Of a DNA stretch of 64,000 nt, positions 55,124 through 64,000 are shown piece by piece. The position numbers were made by a program, and so were the translations under genes. The notes beneath the pieces were generated by a model that did no database searches, was not told the DNA's origin, and saw only the letters and a list, made by a program, of their open reading frames with translations. The stretch lies in NCBI RefSeq assembly GCF_002099425.1, contig NW_018343955.1, positions 13,812,001 to 13,876,000 of the forward strand, given 5' to 3'. Each line of letters starts with the position of its first letter. The stretch's first letter is position 1. Source of the DNA: Phascolarctos cinereus. Lineage: Eukaryota; Chordata; Mammalia; Diprotodontia; Phascolarctidae.

Positions 55124-56535
55124 ATGGTTAATTGCTTCTTGAATGAATGAAGACATGATCAGCTATTGGTAGATTAAAATTAGGGACCATTTAAAAATTT
55201 CATTGTCATTTTCACATTTGTTAAATTCTTGTAATAATGTTACCATTTCTTATTGTTATAATAAATATATTGATATTTATTGTTAGTATTACTGCAGGAG
55301 GTTCTTGACACTTATGAATACAGGGAATAAAAAAAATTATTCAAGCCATCTGTTATCTGGAAGTTTTCTTACCACACTTGTGGGGGTATTTCCATGTGAA
55401 CAGACAGGAGGTCTGAATGATATTAAATTCTTTAGCAGCAGGTGTTCTATGTCCCTTGTCTCATTTTTTTCTCTTTCTTAAACAGAATTACAACCAGCCT
55501 TGAAATTTAGCAGTCCTTCACTTTGTGATTTGTCATTGTGGCCAGGACCAAGGTTACTTTTTACATCTGGTTTACTGTTAAAAAAAATTCCTTTCGTAAT
55601 TCATACTTCTAACCTTTCCACCACTAGCAGCCTTCCTTTCCCAGTTCAACTTTAAAATGTATCTTTGAGTCTAGTAATTGCTCTCTACTGGGAATGCCGT
55701 AATAAATCATTTAGCATACACTTTGGTCCTGCTGGTGGTCAAATCATATTTGTGATTATTATATTAGGTAATGGGTCTGTGTTGGTTTTTCCAGTGTCAG
55801 ACTTATTTATTTACTTTTGAGGTTGCAGTTCCAATATTATGGTTAGTCATTATTTGCTTGAAATGGAATAACAACAAAATTGTGTATCTTAAAAACAACA
55901 GTATGATATGAGTTGTATGCAGTTAAGATTTTTTGTGTGTCAGTGATTTATAAAAATAAGAAAGAAATAGAGTAATAACAATTCAGGTCATCATTTAATA
56001 CAGGTTTGATCTGTATACATTTTAGTACATTAAATTAATTATATACTACACACAAATTGTTTTGAAATGAGCCATTTCAACAGTCCCTTATCAGTCTCCA
56101 GGTTACTCAGATCATCTTCCTTTCTGGCTGCCGTATTGGTAGTATGACCTCATCTAATTTTGCTTTCTTTGTGTTTTGCCTCATTTTATTACCTTTCCTA
56201 CTGTTGAATGTAAATAAATCTAAGCTATAAAGCACTCCTAATTTTAAAATATAAATAAGTAAAAATAAATAATACAAATAAATATTTAAGCTAAAAAGTA
56301 CTCCTAATTTTTAAAAGGATGGTGCACCTTTCCTTAAGCATATCAGAAATGTAGTACTATACAATGGTAGTTTCACTTTTCCTACTAAGGTTTTCTAAAA
56401 AGAATAAATGAAAAGAAATTGATACTTACAAAGAATAGAATTGTTCAACAAAGCTTCTTTTAGTATATTTTATTTCAAAAGTAAAAAGAGGCTTTTTAAA
56501 AAATAAGTCCTTTTTTTCCTTTTATTTCAATGGTA
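55124..56535. other. Intron sequence, nothing recognised
   Basis: AT-rich and unique-looking. A short local direct repeat, AGCTA(T/A)AAA plus ACTCCTAATTTT, occurs at about 56220 and 56287. No exon of WDR70 found. Confidence 0.45.
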
Positions 56536-56713
56536 ATAATCAGTTAATAAACATTTATTAAGCATATGGTAAGTGTCAGGCAATGTGCTCAGTTCTGGGA
56601 TACAGAGAAAAAAATGAAAGACCCTATACCTTTAAGGAACTTATGTAATAAAAGCATTTGATATGATTAAATGTAGCCTGTGCTAGGTGAGAGAGATAAA
56701 AGTTAAGATGCTC

Positions 56714-56877
56714 AGGGGCAACTAGGTGGTGGTGCAGTGGATAGAGCACTGGCCCTGAAGTCAGGAGGACCTGAGTTCAAATCCGGCCTCAGACCAAATA
56801 CTTGACACTTCCTAGTTGTGTGACCCCAGGCAAGTCACTTAACCCCAATTGCCGCCCCCCCCCCCGCCAAATTTATT
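56714..56877 (+). mobile_element. Mar1/WALLSI-type SINE with TSD and poly-C tail
   Basis: GGGGCAACTAGGTGGTGGTG, GAGTTCAAATCCGGCCTCAG and GTGTGACCCCAGGCAAGTCA, then an 11-C run in the tail. A perfect 11-bp duplication, TTAAGATGCTC, lies at 56703-56713 and 56878-56888. Confidence 0.93.
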
Positions 56878-57454
56878 TTAAGATGCTCCTTAGTCTCATT
56901 GACTTTACATTAGCAGGGGGTAAGACCAACATGGGAAGCTCTTATGTACAGTATTACCTGATGGGTGTTTTAGAGAGCTAGAAAACAAAGTACCATGTGA
57001 GATATGAGGTCATAAAGTTCTTGTAGACTGGAGGAGTGGTGCTGGGTCAAGGAAGGCTTTTTATTATGTTGAACATTTGAGTTGGCTTCTAAAGAATGGG
57101 TAGGAGTTTAACAGGTAGAGGAGGCTGTTCAAGGGTTGGGAAACAACTTGCTCAAAGATATAAGAATACAGGGTGTATCTTGCAGGCAGAGAGTACCTCT
57201 ATTTTACTGGTAGAGATTGCCTTCTGTACAGTGTGTGGAGGCAGGTAATTAATATGAGATAAGACTGAAGATGGACAGTAATTAACAAGATAAGACTGGA
57301 GATGCTGAGTGGTGCCAGCTTTGTGTGGATGGCCTTGAATTCCAAATAAAAAAACTGTATTTTACTTGGTGTTGCTCCATGATCAATGGATATGTAAGAA
57401 AATTACATGCCCAGACAATAAGTCCATGAATTTAGAATTAGAAAGTACTTAGAC

Positions 57455-57595
57455 ATCTTAAGGTATATGACCTCATTTTACAGCAGAAGAAATAGGCCCA
57501 GAGAGTTTAAGTGATTTGCCCAAAGTTATACAGGTACTAATGGGATTTAAGCTCTGTTTCTGTGACTCTGAAACCCTTGCTCATTGTACCACAAC
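57455..57595 (-). mobile_element. MIR, antisense
   Basis: GACCTCATTTTACAGCAGAA, AAGTGATTTGCCCAAAGTTA and GATTTAAGCTCTGTTTCTGT. Confidence 0.6.
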
Positions 57596-58120
57596 TTCTT
57601 TAGAACTATGTATTAAGAAAAATTATCCTGGCAATGATATGAAGGCTAGATAGAAAGAGGAAGACACTATATTCAGGAAGGCTTGTAAGGAAATTGACAC
57701 AAAAACTAAGTGCATGGTAATTTGAGTCTGTATTAGGGTAGTAGCAGCATAAATAGGAGAGGGGGTAGTTTCTTTTTTTATACAGTTACTGAGAAAATAG
57801 AATCAAAAGAAACAACTTTTTGAATGTGAGAGGTGAGAAGTTATGGGAAAAAATTATGAGTTTGGTTTTGTGTATGTTGGAGGATGTTGAGGGAGATCAT
57901 TGGTAAGAGAGGGAGGATTCCAGGGGGAACAGTGGAATGGGTGAAGAGATGAGAATGGAGAGCAACAAGGAGGATAGAGGCAAGGGTTTGGGAGGTGGGA
58001 AGATGAGCATCATATACTTTCACCTAGGTGATGACACTGCATGTTTGGGGTAGGGAAGCTAATACAGCTGGAGTTAGTATGTTCCTTATGCAGAAGTGAA
58101 TTGATACAGTATTTTATTCA

Positions 58121-58555
58121 CTAAACCCATCTAGAAGCTGAGAAGGAAGTTGGAGCCATTTGTTGGTCTGTACTTCCATAAAGTTTCTTTTTTAGGTATT
58201 TTAGCTCTTTAAGGTAGGGGATTGGGGTATTGGGACTCTGAACTCTAGGCTTCTTGGCCCCTGATAGGAATGATGAAGAGCTGCAGAAATTCTGTCCAGC
58301 TTGCCTAAATAGTTTCTTCCATGTGATCTTTGGCTTTTTGATTTGGGTAATAGGGCCAAGGGCTCTTGGTTTTCTGACCCCAGGTGGGAGAGGAGTATAG
58401 GGCTCCTGAACTAGACCCTTGGAGTTTTTGCTGGTATAGTAATATAGTGACCCAGCAGACACATTGGAAATCCTTGGTAAACAGAAGAGCCACATGATCA
58501 CTGTGTGCTTTGCATGCAGCCTTACTAAATTCACATTCCTTGTAATATTGAACAT
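58121..58555 (-). other. Unidentified 144-codon open frame with internal repeat
   Basis: The second-longest Met-to-stop frame in the window, and the longest not made by a microsatellite. It starts MFNITRNVNLVRLHAKHTVI. The middle holds two similar units: RKPRALGPITQIKKPK, then WKKLFRQAGQNF; and KKPRVQSPNTPIPYLK, then LKKKLYGSTDQQ. Part of a third precedes them (LVQEPYTPLPPG). It is rich in P, K and R. I recognise no family. It lies between L2 and L1 remains, on the strand opposite WDR70, with no splice or promoter evidence. It may be a decayed tandem repeat or a piece of an uncatalogued element. Confidence 0.3.
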
Positions 58556-58574
58556 AGATGGTCTTTGTGTAGTT

Positions 58575-59449
58575 CTTTTAAAAAGAAAGTTTTTATTGAT
58601 GTCTTCTCTTTCTTACATCATCATAGTTATCCCCAGCATTGCTCCATCTCCCTGCCCAGAGAACCATTCCATTGAATGAATAATATTTTTTAAAGAGGAA
58701 AAAAATCAGCACAATCAATACATTGAAAAAAAATCCCCCCAAAATGTAATGTAACACCTGTGGATTTCTTTCCTCCACAAAGGGGTTGATTGGAGATGTC
58801 CTTTCATATTTCTTCATTTGACTGCTTCTTGATCTTTATAATTTTGTTACATTTACTTGATTTTTGGATGTGTGGTTATTCTTTCCATTTACATTGTTGT
58901 AGCTATTGTGTATATCATTTTCTTGTCTCTGCTTACTTTGCTTTGCTTCAGTTCATATGGCTCTTTCCATACTTCTCTGTATTTATCACATACGTAATTT
59001 CCTACAGCACTGTAAGATTCCTTTACGTCTATATACCACAGTTTGTTTAACCATTTTCCAATCAATGGGAATCTGCTTTGTTCCCGGCTCTTTACTATCA
59101 CAAAAATTGCTACTATAAATATTTTGGTGTATATGGGGATTTTTTTCTTACCAATGACCTCCTTGGTATATAAGCCCAGTAATGGAGTCTCTATTTCAGA
59201 GCCTGTGGAAAGTTTAGTCACTTTATTTGCGGGGTGTAATGCAAAAACTCAGGGTTTTGCATTTCTCTCGTTATTAGTAATTTGGCGCCTTCTTTCATGT
59301 GGTTGTGAGTAATTTGTTTTGTTTTGCATTTCTCTTGTTATTAGTAATTTGGAACCTTCTTTCATGTGGTTGTGAATACTTTCCCGTTCTTTTCTTGAGA
59401 ATGGTTCAAATCCTTTGACCACTTACCTATCAGGAAAGAGTTATTAGTC
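58575..59449 (-). mobile_element. L1 3' end, antisense, split by HAL1-like element
   Basis: TTTTTATTGATGTCTTCTCT (3' end side), TTTCCTACAGCACTGTAAGA, CCAATCAATGGGAATCTGCT and TGGTATATAAGCCCAGTAAT. It runs to TTATTAGTC at 59449. The same L1 resumes at 62318 with CTATTAGTCTTAAATTTATT, the next part of antisense L1 ORF2. Confidence 0.85.
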
Positions 59450-59456
59450 ATATATA

Positions 59457-59514
<58 letters not shown>

Positions 59515-62317
59515 AATTTTTTTATGTCACTTCATTTTAAAAATTTTTTTAAATTTTAATTTTTAAATTTTATTAATTTATTTTGATTTATCAACAATCA
59601 CTTCTATATGCTTTTGAGTTTAAAATTTTTCTCCCCCTTCCTCCCCACCACCCTCCCCAAGACAGTACACAATCTGATATAGGCTATACATTTACATTCC
59701 TATTAAACATATTTTCACATTAGTGAAGTTGTAAGTAAAAATTAAAACCAGTAGGAGGAAGCATCAGAAAAAGGAAACAAAACTCAACAGAAGAGAAAAA
59801 AAAGATAGCGATTCAACTTTCACGGTTATGATTACTGTGTCTTTTTCTCCATCCTTTTTTCCCCGTTTATGCGTTTCTTTCTCCTCTCTCCCTTTCCCCC
59901 CTCACTAGTACTTTGCTTTTGACCACCGCCTCCTTTAGTCTCTCCTCCCTTCTATTATTTCCTTTCCCTGTCTTCCCCTTCACCCCCACAGCTTCTTCCC
60001 TTACTTCCATCCCCTCTCCCTTTCCTTTCCCCCTTTCCCTCCTACTGCCCATAGGTCAAGTTAGATTTCCTTACCTAACTGATTGTTATTCCCTTCTTGA
60101 GCCAAATCTGATGAGAGCAAGGTTCAAACAATGCGCAACCCCCTCCTTTCCCTCTGCTGTAATAGGATTTTCTGTCTTTTCCTGAAATGTAATTTACCCT
60201 TGTCTGCCTCCTCCTTTCTCAGTACATTTTCTAAGATCAGACTAATCCACTTACTTGGATCCATTTAACCCACTTGATTAGATTTTTTTTTATCATTACA
60301 TCAAAGTCAACTAATATCCACTCCCTTTATATATACTCCTTTAACATGGTGTAATAACAGTATAGTTCTCAAGAGTTGCAAGTGTCGTCTTCCCTTGTAG
60401 GGATGTAAACAGTTCACCTCTATTTACATTTTGTATCTTTCTGTCCCATTTACCTTTTTATGTCTTTCTTGAGTCCTGTACTTGAAGATCAAATTTTTTG
60501 TTGAGCTCTGGTCTTTTTATCAGGAAAGTTTGGAAGTCTCCTATTTCATTGAATATCCACCTCCTCCCTTGAAAAATGATGCTCATTTGCTGGGTATTGA
60601 TCCTTGGCTGCATCCAAGCTCCTTTGCCTTAGGAATATCATGTTCCGTGCCCTGCGGTCTTTTAATGTAGAAGCTGCAAGGTCCTGTGTAATCCTGACTG
60701 TGGTTCCATGATATTTAAATTCTTTCTTTCTGGCTGCTTGCAGCACCTTCTCTTTCATCTGGTAATTTTGGAATTTTGCTATTATATCTTGGTGTTGTCA
60801 ATTTGGGATCTCTTTCAGGTGGTGATCGGTGATTCTTTCTATGTTATTTTCCTTCTGGTTCTAGGACTTCTGGGCAGTTTTCCTTTATGATTTCCTGAAA
60901 GATACTGTCCAGGCTCTTTTTTTCATCATGATTTTCAGGTAGTCGAATAATTTTTAAATTGTCTCTCCCTGGATCGATTTTCCAGGTCGGTTGTTTTACC
61001 AATGAGGTATTTTACATTTTCATCCATTTTTTCATTTTTTTGTTTCTGTTTGACTAATTCTTGCTCTCTCATGGAGACATTAGTTTCCATTTGTCCAATT
61101 CTAGTTTTTAACAGATTGTTTTCTTCTGTTAGTTTTTGTACTTCCTTCTTCAATTGGCCAATTGTTTTTAAGGGATTGTTTCTTCAGTTACTCTTCTGTT
61201 AGTTTTTGTACTTTTTCCATGCCAATTGTGTTTTTTAGGGACTTGTTTTCTTCAGTGTATTTTTTTTCCAATTGGCCAATTGTATTTTTAAGGACTCTTC
61301 TACCTCTCTCATTAGACTTTTAAAATCCTTCTTGAGCTCTTCTAAGGAGGCTTTTTGGGCTTCAGACCAGTTCATATTCCCTTGTGATGTTGCAGATGTG
61401 GGTTTGTTGACAATGTTGTCCTCTTCAGAATTTCTGTCTTGATCTCTACTCTTCTAATAATATGAATCTATGGTATTTCTTTTTACTCATGGTGTTTCTT
61501 TATTCCCTGGCCTTTAAAGAGATTGAGCTCTCCTGCTGGGGAACAGAGTGCACTGACCCAAGCTTCTTGTGTTGGGAGCCTAGGTCTTGGTCACTGGCTT
61601 TGCGTTCTGGGGCCTCTTATGTTGGCATTTGGAGGCTGTAGGGTTTTGGCAGCTTACCTTGTGTTGGGCTGGAATCAGCAAGGCTGGAACTTTCAGGCAA
61701 TTCTAGGTCATATGCTTTTCCTTTCCTTTAGCTTTCTTCTGCTCCTTTTACGTGGGTGCTGCAGGGTGTTTGTCTGCCTGGGGCCCCTTGCAAATGCTGT
61801 CTCCCTCATTTCTGCTAATGCACTGGGAGATTCCTTTGTGGTAGAGTGCTGAGGCAGCTGGTGGTTTTCTGAGCTGGTTTCCACCAGTTCCCCCGCCCTC
61901 ACTGTGGCACTAGGAGGTCCAGGTGTTAGTGTTTGCCTGCTCTGGGCTTCAGGATCTCTTCCTGGTTGACAGTTGGAGGCTGTAGTGTTCTGACAACTTA
62001 CCTGGTGTTGGGTTGGAATCAGCAAGGCTGGGACTTTAGGAAGACTAGGTTGCTTTCTTCAGCTCCTTTCAGATGAATGCTGCGGGGTGCTTATATGCCT
62101 GGGGCCCTTTGTAGTGCTGCTTTCCTTATTTTTGCTGAAGCACTGGGAGACTGGTTTGCGGGGCTGCTGCACTGCTGTTCCCCATCTTTCTTCTAGTTCA
62201 GCTGTTCCAGGGTTGTTTTTTTTTTCAAGGCTGATATTTTCTGGGTTTTCAGAGGTTGATAGGGGAGGGTGAGAGCAACTACCTTTTTACTCAGCCATCT
62301 TGGCTCCCAGAAGCAGA
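59450..62317 (-). mobile_element. ORF1-only L1 relative (HAL1-like), near complete, nested in L1
   Basis: On the minus strand it starts at about 62317 with GGGAGCCAAGATGGCTGAGT, the classic L1-type 5' end. It has a GC-richer 5' UTR of about 0.9 kb, then ORF1 with a coiled coil (MKKEVQKLTEENNLLKTRIG, DLENRSRERQ at 61153-60935). The C-terminal domain follows (KVLQAARKKEFKYHG, ITQDLAASTLKDRRA at 60758-60546). After ORF1 comes about 0.9 kb of GA-rich 3' region with an L1-like tail (AACTCAAAAGCATAT-type at about 59620) and no ORF2. The flanks AG(T/C)TATTAGTC at 59439-59449 and 62318-62328 look like the target-site duplication. The A tail has become a TA repeat. Frames have at least one break. Confidence 0.75.
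59454..59515 (+). repeat. (TG)n(TA)n microsatellite
   Basis: A short GTGTGTGT run, then about 20 TA units, at the 3' end of the HAL1-like element. Probably expanded from its tail. Confidence 0.95.
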
Positions 62318-62480
62318 AGCTATTAGTCTTAAATTTATTAGTTGTTTATATATTTTAAATATCAAACTGATCAAAGAAAGTTGATATAAAGATTTTTTCC
62401 CCATTCTACCGCTTCCTTTCTTATCCTCGGTGCATTAATTTTTGTACCTCTATACTTTTGCTTTGTAGGGTTTATATCAA
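62318..62480 (-). mobile_element. L1, antisense, continuation past the nested element
   Basis: CTATTAGTCTTAAATTTATT, then AGATTTTTTCCCCATTCTAC and GCATTAATTTTTGTACCTC. It carries on the ORF2 antisense order that stopped at 59449. Confidence 0.8.
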
Positions 62481-63690
62481 GAAAGGGTGCTGTGTTTTGT
62501 CAAGGGGTGTTTTGGTTTTTAATATGATTAACTGTGTTGATTGTTTTCTTAATGTGAACCATCATTATATACTTGGTATTATGTAGTTCTTCAGTATTCA
62601 GCTTTAGAAGTTCAGCATCTTAGTTTGTGGCTGTGATAGAAAATTTCGTTAATTTTAGGAATATTTGTTTTTACAAGTAATGTGAGCTTAAAATCTACTA
62701 GCCATAAGACATAGTTAACCTTCTGGTGTCTGATGACACCTTTAAAATAGGAGTTAATGACTTTTTATTTCATTTATGACAAATGAAAAATGACCATCTT
62801 ATAGATTGAGGAATTCTGTGTTCCAGTTGCTAGTAGTGTCATCAACAGGAATATTATTTTTAAAAAGTATATCATTAGCTGATGTAGAGTGTTGATACTT
62901 TTTAGAAATTCTTCTGCTAAATATGATTTTAAAAGGTTTCTTTTAATCTTTTTTTCCCCAAGAAATACAATTTATTTGCATATAATTAGAAAAATCCCTC
63001 AAGAGGAGTTTTGCTTTGATACATTGCCTTCTGTACTTGATTCACACCTGCAGCTTCAGGGTGTTGTATGTATACCATCTGTTCATATACCCCATAAGCT
63101 TTTTTGCTCTTAAATGGTAGTGGCTGCTCCTAAAAACTAGCACCTCTGCCTTTTCTGGATTTTCACTGACTGCCTCTTCAGAGAATATGTATATTTTCAT
63201 ATAAGTCCTCAAAAGAGTCTCCATTGCTCTATTTTTTTTTTAGCTTTTCATGCCAGTGAGGACCCCACAAAGTTTGCATCTACTGGGAACTGGAGAGGGC
63301 CTTTCTCCTATGACTTAGTTCTTACTCTTGATTCCAACGCTTAAATAAATTGGTCATTTGTGGTTTCATAGGAATACAGGGAAAGCTAGTGGTTCTTTCC
63401 CCTATTCTTAAGTACAGTTTATTTGGAAATATATTTTCTGAAAAAAATGTTAGGATTCAGTTTACAAAAATCTGATTTATATGCACCTTTTTTATGAGCA
63501 TGTTGATTGCATATAGGTGAAGTATCAATCCACCAGAAATAGGCAGTTTCCCACGTAAAGGAAAGGTGTGTGGAAGTTAGAAATTAGAATATTAGGTAAG
63601 GCAAAAAAAAATGTGAATACAATTAGGAATATGTAAATTGACCTCATGACTGATTTTGAATAAAAAGTACTTAGAAACTCTTTGAAAGAG
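62481..63690. other. Intron sequence, nothing recognised
   Basis: AT-rich. No repeat or exon assigned. The frames at 62889-63224 lack recognisable motifs. Confidence 0.45.
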
Positions 63691-63699
63691 AGAATATCA

Positions 63700-64000
63700 C
63701 TTGAATGAATAAAACATTTATTAAGTGTTTTATTGTTGTTGTTGTTCAGTTGTGTCCAACTGTTTGTGACCCCATGGATCATTGCACATTGGGCCCTTCT
63801 ATATTCCATTCTCTCCTGAAGTCTGTCCAAGCTCATGTTTGTTGCTTCCATGACACTATCTATCCATCTCATCCTCTCTGGTACCCTTTTCCTTTTGCCT
63901 TCAGTCTTTCCCATTATCATATAAAGTGCCTGCTAAGCTCTGGGGACACAAATAGAAAAGTAGGATAAGACCCTGCTCTCCCTGGAATTCACATTCTGTG
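63700..64000 (-). mobile_element. L2 3' end, antisense, split by RTE
   Basis: Left part TGAATAAAACATTTATTAAG (to about 63727) and right part AAAGTGCCTGCTAAGCTCTG, then GACCCTGCTCTCCCTGGAAT, which runs off the window. The two halves join into one L2 end. Confidence 0.75.
63730..63920 (-). mobile_element. RTE LINE 3' end (ORF C-terminus), inserted in L2
   Basis: The minus strand encodes MGKTEGKRKRVPERMRWIDS, then VMEATNMSLDRLQE and HGVTNSWTQLNNNN. This matches the RTE/BovB end of the type GRRRRGRQRMRWLD...HGVTKSRTQLS. The GTTGTTGTT run at 63735 is the tail side. Heavily 5'-truncated to about 190 bp. Confidence 0.8.

Larger units (their letters stand above)
56538..58110 (-). mobile_element. L2, antisense, interrupted by SINEs
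   Basis: The terminus at 56538 (TTAATAAACATTTATTAAGC, then GTGTCAGGCAATGTGCTCAG) continues through GGGTCAAGGAAGGCTTTTTA, GTTGAACATTTGAGTTGGCT and GAGGATGTTGAGGGAGATCA. A SINE (56714) and a MIR-like piece (57455) lie inside. Confidence 0.7.

Noticed and set aside
1-64000. Endogenous retrovirus, LTR element or Polinton
   Set aside because: I looked for paired long terminal repeats and for gag-, pol- or env-like stretches and saw none. The reverse-transcriptase-related pieces belong to L1, L2 or RTE.
1-64000. CRISPR arrays, operons, bacterial-type regulatory sites
   Set aside because: The window is vertebrate intronic DNA. The short repeats are microsatellites and transposon remnants.
49897-64000. 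A further WDR70 exon downstream
   Set aside because: I searched by eye for coding sequence like TVRTWEVENPKK with an AG acceptor and found none.

Overview
This is a piece of a mammalian, almost certainly marsupial, nuclear genome. It is AT-rich and lies inside one gene. The marsupial call rests on the repeats: many tRNA-headed SINEs of the Mar1/WALLSI type (some with RTE-derived tails), L1 3' ends of the kind common in opossum and devil genomes, ORF1-only (HAL1-like) L1 relatives, L2, and RTE fragments. Family names are from memory and no database was searched. The species cannot be fixed from the sequence.

The only protein-coding gene I can support is WDR70, on the + strand. Four consecutive internal exons are present: 11537-11596, 17321-17454, 33200-33353 and 49820-49896. 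All have AG/GT splice borders and compatible phases. Together they encode about 141 residues, from the linker before the beta-propeller into the first WD repeats. Neither the start nor the end of the gene is in the window. The flanking introns run off both edges, and the three complete introns are about 5.7, 15.7 and 16.5 kb.

Layout. 1-11.5 kb: upstream intron with old L1, L2 and SINE copies and a palindromic hAT MITE. 11.6-17.3 kb: a 5' L1 fragment with target-site duplications, L2 ends and part of an ORF1-only element. 17.5-33.2 kb: a layered nest of insertions at 19.6-26.5 kb (L2, then an ORF1-only element, SINEs and two L1 tails), a 7SL RNA pseudogene at 29.5 kb, and RTE pieces. 33.4-49.8 kb: a 264-bp perfect direct duplication (33564-33827 and 41804-42067), a strong CTCF-type motif at 38.34 kb, and a stack of antisense L1 tails that reaches the acceptor of the last exon. 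49.9-64 kb: long antisense L2 stretches, a long unidentified open frame at 58.1-58.6 kb, and a nearly whole ORF1-only element nested in an L1 (59450-62317).

I found no CRISPR array, operon, intact transposase or endogenous retrovirus, and nothing that looks like a new gene system. The best leads are the perfect duplication, the ORF1-only elements with clear target-site duplications, the full-length 7SL pseudogene, and the possible L1 contribution to a WDR70 splice acceptor.
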